Made by a program: the position numbers and the translations under genes
Source: JBEINZ01 sp040377825
GTDB taxonomy: Bacteria; Pseudomonadota; Alphaproteobacteria; Rhizobiales; Ancalomicrobiaceae
Length of the DNA: 10,359 bases
Reading direction: 5' to 3'
Assembly: GCA_040377825.1 (NCBI GenBank)
Contig: JBEINZ010000104.1
Coordinates: forward strand, 1 to 10,359
Shown here: positions 1 to 5,285 of the stretch, in pieces
How positions within the stretch are numbered: position 1 is the stretch's first letter
Layout: each line of letters begins with the position of its first letter
The notes under the pieces: generated by a model
What the model saw: only the letters and a program-made list of their open reading frames with translations
Databases searched by the model: none
Told to the model about the DNA's origin: nothing

Positions 1-748
1 CGCCACCGAGATCGGAGAGCTGGTCGGCATGCAGCTTGACCGGCAGGCCCGCCGCGCGCGCGGCTTCAAAAACGCGGGCGATTTCATCCGGCGAAAAAGC
101 GATTCCCTCGCAGAAGCCGTCGACGGCGTCGGCAAGGCCTGCCGCCGCAAGTGCCGGCATGAGCCCGATGACAAGATCGAGATACCGCGCGCGATCGTCC
201 CTAAGGTCCGGTGGCAGGGCGTGCGCACCGAGATAGGTTGTGGCCACATCCACCCGACGCACGTCCGCGAGCGCCCGGGCCGCGCGAAGTTGCCGCGTCT
301 CGGTCTCGACATCCAAGCCGTAGCCCGACTTCACCTCGATCGTGGTGATGCCTTCGGCAATCAAAGTGTCGAGGCGCGGCAGAGCGCTTGCAACGAGTTC
401 GGCCTCGCTCGCCGCCCGCGTCGCCTTGACGGTCGACACGATGCCGCCGCCGGCCCTTGCGATATCTTCGTAGCGCGCGCCGGCGAGCCGCATTTCGAAT
501 TCCATGGCCCGGTCACCGCCGTGGACTAGATGCGTGTGGCAATCGATGAGGCCGGGCGTGATCCAGCGTCCGTCGCAGTTGAAAATCTCCGGTGCGTCGA
601 GGCCACTCGGGGCGTTTTCGCGGGCGCCGGCATACACGATCCGCCCGTCCTTCGCCGCGACCATGCCACGCTCGACGATGCCGAGACCGTCGATCGCGGG
701 ATCGAGGGTCGCCAAACGCGCGTCCGTCCAAATGCGATCGCAGAGCAT
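1..748 (-). CDS. hutI: Imidazolonepropionase, N-terminal 249 residues (cut by the window edge)
   Basis: HutI hydrolyses 4-imidazolone-5-propionate to N-formimino-L-glutamate, the third step of cytoplasmic histidine degradation. Translating the minus strand from the ATG at 748-746 gives an unbroken frame to the edge. It shows the amidohydrolase metal motif DCHTHLVHGG (His71, His73), the HutI-type stretch RLAGARYEDIARAGGGI (about 87-103), EVKSGYGLD (138-146), YLGAHALPP with His176, VDGFCEGIAFSP with Glu214, and KLHADQLSD with His240. The family is about 400 residues long, so roughly the last 150 are missing, including the final metal-binding Asp. The start follows AGGA with 7 nt spacing. An in-frame ATG at 781 would swallow the likely promoter and is less likely. 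The gene is divergent from plsY. The hut neighbours, if present, lie left of the window. The motif GGGI plus HADQLSD separates HutI from dihydroorotase and from other amidohydrolases. Confidence 0.95.
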   Translation of the reverse strand, partial: MLCDRIWTDARLATLDPAIDGLGIVERGMVAAKDGRIVYAGARENAPSGLDAPEIFNCDGRWITPGLIDCHTHLVHGGDRAMEFEMRLAGARYEDIARAGGGIVSTVKATRAASEAELVASALPRLDTLIAEGITTIEVKSGYGLDVETETRQLRAARALADVRRVDVATTYLGAHALPPDLRDDRARYLDLVIGLMPALAAAGLADAVDGFCEGIAFSPDEIARVFEAARAAGLPVKLHADQLSDLGG

Positions 749-766
749 AGTGCGTTCCTGACCACG

Positions 767-784
767 ATTATATCTATACATAAT
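767..784 (-). promoter_or_regulatory. Probable hutI promoter -10 with overlapping palindrome (candidate operator)
   Basis: On the minus strand a perfect TATAAT (772 to 767) lies 18 nt upstream of the hutI ATG, which places a start site about 11 nt before the codon. No good -35 hexamer is seen 16-18 nt further up. The 18-bp segment 767-784 is an imperfect palindrome (14 of 18 positions match their reverse complement) and includes a TGTATA-like half. Histidine-utilisation genes are often repressed by HutC (GntR family), whose operators, as I recall, are AT-rich palindromes of this general kind. A repressor site covering the -10 would fit induction by histidine or urocanate. The -10 match is seen in the sequence. 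The HutC assignment is inference. Confidence 0.45.
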
Positions 785-896
785 AACGGATCGCCTCGCT
801 TGTCCAGTTTCTTCAGGGGCATCGCGCGGCCCGCGCTTTTCGGTTAATCCTTGCCGTCCGTCGCGTCGGCGGACTCAAGACCTCGGACCGAAACGC

Positions 897-1526
897 ATGT
901 TCAACGATCCCGCCGTCGTGCCGTTGCTCGCCGCCGCGCTCGCCTTCGGCTACCTCCTTGGCTCGATCCCCTTCGGCCTGCTGCTGACAAGAGCGGCCGG
1001 GCTCGGCGACATCCGCGCGATCGGTTCTGGCAATATTGGCGCCACCAATGTGCTCAGGACCGGCAACAAGCCGCTTGCCGCCGCTACGCTCTTGGCGGAC
1101 GCGTTGAAAGCAACCGTCGCGATCCTGGTCGCCGGGCTTTGGGGTAAGGATTTCGCGCTCGTGGCGGCGCTCGGCGCGTTTTGCGGCCATCTCTTTCCCG
1201 TTTGGCTGCGTTTCAAGGGCGGCAAGGGTGTGGCGACCTATATCGGAATCCTGCTCGGGCTTTACTGGCCGTCGGTCGCGATCTTCGCGGTCGCGTGGCT
1301 CGGCATGGCGTATTTCTTCCGCTATTCCTCGCTCGCGGCGCTGACGGCGGCGCTCGCGTGCCCGATCGGCATCTACGCGATCGCGCGGATCATTGGTGAT
1401 GCGTCCGTCGAGCGCGTTGCGATGGTCATGGCCGTCCTATCGGCGATCGTGATCGCCAAGCATCACGAGAACATTCGCCGGCTCCTCGCCGGGACCGAAT
1501 CGAAGATCGTCGAGAAGAAAGTGTAG
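897..1526 (+). CDS. plsY: Acyl-phosphate:glycerol-3-phosphate acyltransferase PlsY
   Basis: PlsY is an inner-membrane enzyme that transfers an acyl group from acyl-phosphate (made by PlsX) to sn-glycerol-3-phosphate, giving lysophosphatidic acid, the first step of phospholipid synthesis. The 209-residue product is full length for the family and mostly hydrophobic. The conserved loops are all present: GSIPFG (22-27), GSGNIGATN (43-51, the phosphate-binding glycine loop), GHLFPVWLRFKGGKGVAT (97-114), and the C-terminal HHENIRRLLAGTESK (189-203). The ATG at 897 gives a typical PlsY N-terminus beginning just before the first membrane helix. No clear Shine-Dalgarno sequence precedes it. dprA follows after 79 nt on the same strand, a pairing I recall as common in alphaproteobacteria. 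There pyrC usually sits upstream, but here the upstream neighbour is a divergent hutI. Confidence 0.97.
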   Translation: MFNDPAVVPLLAAALAFGYLLGSIPFGLLLTRAAGLGDIRAIGSGNIGATNVLRTGNKPLAAATLLADALKATVAILVAGLWGKDFALVAALGAFCGHLFPVWLRFKGGKGVATYIGILLGLYWPSVAIFAVAWLGMAYFFRYSSLAALTAALACPIGIYAIARIIGDASVERVAMVMAVLSAIVIAKHHENIRRLLAGTESKIVEKKV

Positions 1527-1529
1527 TCT

Positions 1530-1546
1530 CGCGCCGAGCGCGTTTT
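1530..1546 (+). terminator. Weak hairpin plus T-run after plsY (possible terminator)
   Basis: Just after the plsY stop, CGCGC (1530-1534) pairs with GCGCG (1538-1542) around a 3-nt loop and is followed by TTTT (1543-1546). The stem is only 5 bp and the T-run is short. At best it is a weak terminator or attenuator between plsY and dprA. Such short GC palindromes are common by chance in this base composition. Confidence 0.3.
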
Positions 1547-1605
1547 CTGGTTGCTGCGCCCCCGTATTATTGCCATGATCGCGGATCGCCCTCGAGGACG
1601 TCCGC

Positions 1606-2802
1606 GTGCCCCAGCCTGACCTTCCGCTCTTTTCCGCGTCGAACGCCCGGCGCGTCCACAGCCAACCGGCCAACCGTCCGAGCGGCGTCGGACTGCCGCT
1701 CAGCGATCAGCAGATGGTCTCATGGCTTCGGCTGATCCGTTCGGAGAATGTCGGGCCGCAGACCTTCCGGCAGCTGATCAACCGCTATGGCTCGGCCACC
1801 AATGCGCTGGAGGCGCTGCCGGACCTCGCGCGGCGCGGCGGCGCGGCAAAGCGCATCCGCATCGCGACCGAGGACGAGGCCATAAGCGAACTCGAGGCCG
1901 CCGGCCGGCTCGGGGCGCGTTTCGTGGCGTGGTCGGAAGCCGCCTATCCGCGCTACCTGCTGGCGATCGACGGCCCGCCGCCGCTTCTGGCGGTCGCGGG
2001 GTCGAACGACGTTCTGGCGCGGCCGATGGTCGGCATTGTCGGCTCGCGCAATGCCTCTCTCTCGGGGCGAAAGCTGGCGGCGCAGTTCGCGGCCGGGCTC
2101 GGCCGGGAGGGATTCGTCATCGTGTCAGGGCTCGCGCGCGGGATCGATGCCGCCGCGCATGAGGCATCCGTTGCGACGGGAACCGTGGGCGTCCTCGCCG
2201 GCGGGCTGGACCGGCTCTATCCGCCGGAAAACGAGGATCTCGCCCGGCGCATCCGGCAGGGCGAGGGCGCGCTGATCTCCGAAATGCCGTTCGGCTGGGA
2301 GCCGCGCGCGCGGGATTTTCCCCGCCGCAATCGCTTGATTTCCGGCGTCTCGCTCGGGATCGTCGTGGTCGAGGCGGCGGTGAAGTCTGGCTCGCTGCAC
2401 ACCGCGCGCTTTGCCGCCGAACAGGGCCGCGAGGTCTTCGCCGTGCCCGGCTCGCCGCTCGATCCGCGCGCGGAGGGCACCAATGAGTTGATCCGCAACG
2501 GCGCGACCCTGATCGGGCGGCCGGAGCACATTATCGAGGCGCTCGCGCCGCTGATCGGCCGCGACCCGCCCGAGCCGACGGTCTACGAGCCGGCCCCTGA
2601 GGACTACGACGATCTCGGCCCAGCAAGCGACGACGCGCGCCGCATGATTGTCGAGGCGCTCGGCGTCACGCCGATCTCGATCGACGATCTCCTGCGCGAG
2701 ACCGGCCTGCCGCCCGGCGTGGTGCAGATGGTCCTGCTCGAACTGAACCTCGCCGGCCGCATCGAACGGCACGGGCATGGGCGCATCAGTCTTCTGATGT
2801 AG
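1606..2802 (+). CDS. dprA: DNA-processing protein DprA (Smf)
   Basis: DprA binds incoming single-stranded DNA in the cytoplasm and loads RecA during natural transformation. It is also kept in many species not known to be competent. The 398-residue product has a helix-hairpin-helix-like N-terminal region (about 36-100, including LRLIRSENVGPQTF), the Rossmann-fold DprA core (about 108-315) with GIVGSRNAS (143-151), SGLARGIDAAAHEAS (174-188), GGLDRLYPPEN (199-209), FPRRNRLISG (238-247), KSGSLHTARFA (260-270) and VPGSPLDPRAEGTN (280-293), and a C-terminal winged-helix domain (about 342-398). The GTG start at 1606 is chosen because GAGG at 1594-1597 lies 8 nt upstream. The first internal ATG (1714) has no better ribosome site and would remove about 36 poorly conserved residues. 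The stop overlaps the convergent ruvX by 17 bp. Confidence 0.96.
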   Translation: MPQPDLPLFSASNARRVHSQPANRPSGVGLPLSDQQMVSWLRLIRSENVGPQTFRQLINRYGSATNALEALPDLARRGGAAKRIRIATEDEAISELEAAGRLGARFVAWSEAAYPRYLLAIDGPPPLLAVAGSNDVLARPMVGIVGSRNASLSGRKLAAQFAAGLGREGFVIVSGLARGIDAAAHEASVATGTVGVLAGGLDRLYPPENEDLARRIRQGEGALISEMPFGWEPRARDFPRRNRLISGVSLGIVVVEAAVKSGSLHTARFAAEQGREVFAVPGSPLDPRAEGTNELIRNGATLIGRPEHIIEALAPLIGRDPPEPTVYEPAPEDYDDLGPASDDARRMIVEALGVTPISIDDLLRETGLPPGVVQMVLLELNLAGRIERHGHGRISLLM

Positions 2803-3310
2803 GATCCATGGATTGAAGCCGTTCGGCCGCCAGCCGCGCCGCGCGGTTCATCCGATCGAGCGCGCCCTGAAGGATATAGGCGGCCGCCATCTTGTCGACG
2901 AGTTCGGCGCGCCGCGCGCGGCTGGCATCGGCCTCGATCAGGGTGCGCGTGACCGCGACGGTCGATAGCCGCTCGTCCCATGTCGCCATGGGGATCTCGG
3001 TCAAGGGCGCGAGATTGCGCAAAAACGCCCGCGTCGCCTGCGCGCGGGGCCCCTCGCTGCCGTCCATGTTGAGCGGCAGGCCGACGACAAACGCGCCAAT
3101 CTGATGCTTTGCCGCCAGCTCCAAAAGCCGGGCCGCATCCGGCCCAAACTTCACCCGCCGGATCGTCTCCAGCGGCGACGCGATGCGCCGGCCGAGATCG
3201 GAGAGCGCGAGCCCGATCGTCTTGGTGCCGAGATCCACCCCCATGACGCGTGCGCTCAACGGCAGGGTCTGAAAAAGCGCTTCGACGGTGACGGAGGGGT
3301 CCTTGGCCAT
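2786..3310 (-). CDS. ruvX: RuvX / YqgF Holliday-junction resolvase-like nuclease
   Basis: RuvX (YqgF) is an RNase H-fold protein implicated in pre-16S rRNA 5'-end processing and annotated as a putative Holliday-junction resolvase. It acts in the cytoplasm. The 174-residue product has the family's acidic motifs: MGVDLGTKTIGLALSD (23-38, Asp26), VGLPLNMDGSEGPRA (76-90), WDERLST (111-117, Glu113) and VDKMAAAYILQ (138-148, Asp139). The first 20 residues are a short extension of the kind I recall in alphaproteobacterial members. No Shine-Dalgarno sequence precedes the ATG at 3310. Instead TATAAC (3322 to 3317) ends 6 nt before it, the position of a -10 box for a leaderless transcript. The C-terminus overlaps the convergent dprA stop by 17 bp. 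ruvX near gatC-gatA is an arrangement I recall from other alphaproteobacteria. Confidence 0.94.
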   Translation of the reverse strand: MAKDPSVTVEALFQTLPLSARVMGVDLGTKTIGLALSDLGRRIASPLETIRRVKFGPDAARLLELAAKHQIGAFVVGLPLNMDGSEGPRAQATRAFLRNLAPLTEIPMATWDERLSTVAVTRTLIEADASRARRAELVDKMAAAYILQGALDRMNRAARLAAERLQSMDPTSED

Positions 3311-3322
3311 GCGGCGGTTATA

Positions 3323-3356
3323 GGGGAGGGGCGGGGGCGTGGCGAGGGGGGTTGGG
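3323..3356 (+). other. G-run cluster, potential G-quadruplex, just upstream of ruvX
   Basis: The plus strand carries G4 (3323-3326), G4 (3328-3331), G5 (3333-3337), G6 (3346-3351) and G3 (3354-3356). The first three runs are separated by single bases and the fourth by 8 nt. This fits the usual four-run G-quadruplex pattern. It starts 13 nt upstream of the ruvX ATG, on the strand that is template for ruvX. Folding and function are not shown by sequence alone. The rest of the 133-nt gap (3311-3443) has no other recognisable element except the ruvX -10-like hexamer. Confidence 0.5.
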
Positions 3357-3443
3357 TTGCTGGAAACAGAGGCGATGGTGGCGATGGATTATAGATTATG
3401 GAGCGGCTGCTTTAGGTCGAGACAACGCAATGATGCTGATTAC

Positions 3444-3893
3444 TCAATCCCGCCGCGCAAGTGGATCCTCGTCCTTGCGTTGCTTGGCGCGTTCGACTTC
3501 CGCCGCGAAGGTCGCCAATAACGCGGCCGCGCGGTCTGGGTCCATTTCCGCGAGTTTCTTGGTTTGGCGCTCGATGTCGTCGGCGATCGCGTCGACATTC
3601 GCGGCCTTGACCGCGTCGATCTGTTCGACCAGATCGCGCAGGCGCTGCACGCGATCCTTGTCTTTCTTGGATTTTTGACCGTCCGCGATCGCCAAGACCG
3701 CCTCGGTGATGATGCCGAGCTGGCGGCCGTAGCTCGCGACCTCGGTCACGATGCGCGACTCGATTTCCGGATTGCCCTTGGCATTCAGCGTGACATTGGA
3801 AAACCACGGTGTGAACGGCGCGATGACCTGATTGTTGTCGGCGCCGGGTAGCTTCCATTCAAAACTTCCCAAAGTCGGATAATCGAATTTCAT
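3444..3893 (-). CDS. Conserved-looking hypothetical protein, 149 residues
   Basis: I do not recognise this family. The start is placed at the ATG at 3893, giving MKFDYPTLGSFEWK, because GGGAGG lies 6 nt upstream on the minus strand. A longer frame opens at 3953 but has no such site and would run through the divergent promoter region. The product has a beta-like N-terminal part (1-55) rich in aromatic residues, Gly and Asn, then a helical stretch (about 56-75). A highly charged, Lys/Asp/Arg-rich C-terminal half (about 76-149) with heptad-like patterns follows and could form coiled coil. There is no signal peptide, no membrane segment and no Cys, so it is probably cytoplasmic. It lies 133 nt upstream of ruvX on the same strand and is divergent from the UPF0173 gene. 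Its function is unknown. Confidence 0.72.
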   Translation of the reverse strand: MKFDYPTLGSFEWKLPGADNNQVIAPFTPWFSNVTLNAKGNPEIESRIVTEVASYGRQLGIITEAVLAIADGQKSKKDKDRVQRLRDLVEQIDAVKAANVDAIADDIERQTKKLAEMDPDRAAALLATFAAEVERAKQRKDEDPLARRD

Positions 3894-3933
3894 GGCAACC
3901 TCCCGCGAACATATGCTTGCAACTTTCGCGACT

Positions 3934-3953
3934 GTGATCACGTTTGTCGACAA
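3934..3953. promoter_or_regulatory. Two adjacent perfect palindromes in a divergent intergenic region
   Basis: In the 111-nt gap between the start of the 149-residue unknown gene (minus) and the UPF0173 gene (plus) lie GTGATCAC (3934-3941) and, 2 nt later, TTGTCGACAA (3944-3953). The gap is locally AT-richer than the coding DNA around it. Their place midway between divergent starts suits a shared operator or promoter. No convincing -35/-10 pair could be assigned on either strand and no regulator is recognised, so this is a candidate only. Confidence 0.3.
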
Positions 3954-4004
3954 TTCATATCAATGCGCCACACTATGACATCTGTCCCGGATCCGGAGCC
4001 CCCC

Positions 4005-4727
4005 ATGAAGATCACCTGGTATGGCCATTCCTGCTTTCGCATCGAGATTGCGTCCTCGAATGCCAAGGGCAAGGTCGAGATCCTGCTCGATCCGTTCCTG
4101 ACCGGAAATCCGCGCGCGACGGTCGGGCCGCTCGAAGTGGCCGAGGGACTTGATCATATCGTCATCAGCCATGGCCATGACGATCATATCGGCGATCTCC
4201 TCGCGGTTGCGAAGGGCGCCGAGGCATTGGTGACGGCGAATTACGAGATCACGATGTGGGCGAAGGCGAACGGCGTCGAAGCGATCAATCCGATGAATTC
4301 CGGCGGAACGGTCGATCTCGGTGATTTCCGCGTCTCGCTGACCACGGCGCATCATTCCTCCGCGCGCGGCATCGAGCAGGGCGGCTTCGCCTTTATGGGC
4401 AACCCGAACGGCATCGTCATCGCCGCGCCGGGCGAACCGACGCTCTACTATGCCGGCGATACCGACATTTTCAGTGATATGGCCCTGATCGCCGAGCTTT
4501 ATGAGCCGAAGGTCGGCATCCTGCCGATCGGCGACCGCTTCACCATGGGCGCCCGCTCCGCCGCGCTCGCCGCCCGCCGCTTCTTCCGCTTCACGGACGT
4601 TTTGCCCTGCCACTACGGCACGTTCCCTATTCTAGATGAAACGCCGGATGCCTTCGTGGCCGCGATGCAAGGCTCGGGCGTTTACGTGCACACGCCGAAG
4701 CCGGGCGCGAGCGTCACCATCGGCTGA
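4005..4727 (+). CDS. UPF0173 family metal-dependent hydrolase (metallo-beta-lactamase fold)
   Basis: This 240-residue cytoplasmic protein belongs to the UPF0173 group of metallo-beta-lactamase-fold hydrolases. Their substrates are mostly unknown. The N-terminus MKITWYGHSCFRIE is characteristic. The metal site is visible as HGHDDH (56-61), His116/His117 in TTAHHSS, Asp152 in YYAGDTDIFSD and His203 in LPCHYGTFP, as in other members. The start at 4005 is preferred over the in-frame ATG at 3963 because GGAG lies 6 nt upstream and because family members start exactly here. It is divergent from the 149-residue unknown gene and lies 221 nt upstream of gatC. A role with GatCAB is not implied by anything in the protein. 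It could be an independent gene. Confidence 0.92.
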   Translation: MKITWYGHSCFRIEIASSNAKGKVEILLDPFLTGNPRATVGPLEVAEGLDHIVISHGHDDHIGDLLAVAKGAEALVTANYEITMWAKANGVEAINPMNSGGTVDLGDFRVSLTTAHHSSARGIEQGGFAFMGNPNGIVIAAPGEPTLYYAGDTDIFSDMALIAELYEPKVGILPIGDRFTMGARSAALAARRFFRFTDVLPCHYGTFPILDETPDAFVAAMQGSGVYVHTPKPGASVTIG

Positions 4728-4827
4728 ATGGATCAGTGACGTTGCGCCGCGCCAAAGGCGGATGCTCGCAGGCTGTCCCATTTGGATCGAAGCGATTCGA
4801 ACGAGAAGGACCGGCTCAAGCTCATGA

Positions 4828-4886
4828 CTCTGGAGCAATTCCTATCGATCTGATGATTCCATCTGATCGATAAATGCTCTAGAGCA
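4828..4886. repeat. Palindromic intergenic repeat unit
   Basis: In the gap before gatC an imperfect inverted repeat of about 57 bp is bounded by CTCTGGAGCA (4828-4837) and TGCTCTAGAG (4875-4884). The core is a hairpin: ATCGATC (4844-4850) pairs with GATCGAT (4865-4871), then a T-T mismatch, then GATG with CATC around a 4-nt loop (4856-4859). The right boundary is part of a perfect 12-bp palindrome (4875-4886). From memory, intergenic elements with CTCTAGAGCA ends and a GATCTGATG-like core are scattered through many Hyphomicrobiales genomes. The structure is seen. The dispersed-repeat status is inference. The rest of the 4728-4948 gap shows no other clear element. Confidence 0.65.
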
Positions 4887-4948
4887 ATCGGCGAGAGATC
4901 AGCGCCGAAGCCGTCGCTTGCACGGCTTTAAGAAATTCGGGGGTTCCC

Positions 4949-5236
4949 ATGTCCGTCGACCGTTCGACCGTCATCCGCGTCGCGCATCTCGCGCGCATCA
5001 AAGTCGAGGAGGCCGAACTCGAAACCTTGGGCAATGAGCTGAATTCGATCCTCGGCTTCGTCGAGCAATTGTCCGAGGTCGACGTCTCCTCGGTCGAACC
5101 GATGACCTCCGTCGTGCCGATCGCCATGAAGATGCGGCCGGACGCGGTCAATGATGGCGGCTATCCCGAAAAGATCGTCGCCAACGCGCCCTTGACCGAG
5201 GACAATTTCTTCGTGGTTCCCAAGGTCGTCGAGTAA
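4949..5236 (+). CDS. gatC: Asp-tRNA(Asn)/Glu-tRNA(Gln) amidotransferase subunit C
   Basis: GatC is the small scaffold subunit that wraps around GatA and GatB and stabilises the GatCAB amidotransferase. That cytoplasmic complex converts misacylated Glu-tRNA(Gln) and/or Asp-tRNA(Asn) to Gln- and Asn-tRNA. At 95 residues it is full length. It shows the family pattern VAHLARIKVEEAE (11-23), an ELNSILGFVEQLSEVDVSSVEPM run (about 30-52), MRPDAVNDG (62-70) and the terminal ANAPLTEDNFFVVPKVVE. A G-rich stretch 4 nt before the ATG (GGGGG) is the only ribosome-site candidate. gatA follows after 49 nt on the same strand, so the two are probably co-transcribed. Confidence 0.96.
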   Translation: MSVDRSTVIRVAHLARIKVEEAELETLGNELNSILGFVEQLSEVDVSSVEPMTSVVPIAMKMRPDAVNDGGYPEKIVANAPLTEDNFFVVPKVVE

Positions 5237-5285
5237 GTCGAAGCGCCGGCCGTCTCATCCAGTCTCAACCGCCTGAACGGAAATT

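Noticed and set aside
29..529. Plus-strand open frame of 166 residues across the left edge
   Set aside because: It is the antisense shadow of hutI, whose motifs are unmistakable on the minus strand. The shadow product is Arg-rich with no recognisable domain.
2125..2778. Minus-strand 217-residue open frame inside dprA
   Set aside because: It lies wholly antisense to the conserved DprA core. Its length is explained by GC-rich third codon positions, and its composition is Arg/Ala/Asp-rich without motifs.
3934..3942. CRP-like half sites TGTGA and TCACG
   Set aside because: The halves abut directly, whereas CRP sites have a 6-nt spacer, so this is only an 8-bp palindrome.
3444..3953. Longer version of the unknown minus-strand gene starting at 3953
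   Set aside because: The extra 20 residues have no ribosome site and run through the palindromic divergent promoter region. The ATG at 3893 has GGGAGG 6 nt upstream.
3963..4004. Fourteen-residue upstream extension of the UPF0173 protein
   Set aside because: Family members start at the MKITWYGHSCF sequence, and GGAG sits at the right distance before the ATG at 4005.
3960..4613. Minus-strand 217-residue open frame opposite the UPF0173 gene
   Set aside because: The plus strand carries all the metallo-beta-lactamase motifs. The minus product has no family features and would have to overlap the real gene almost entirely.
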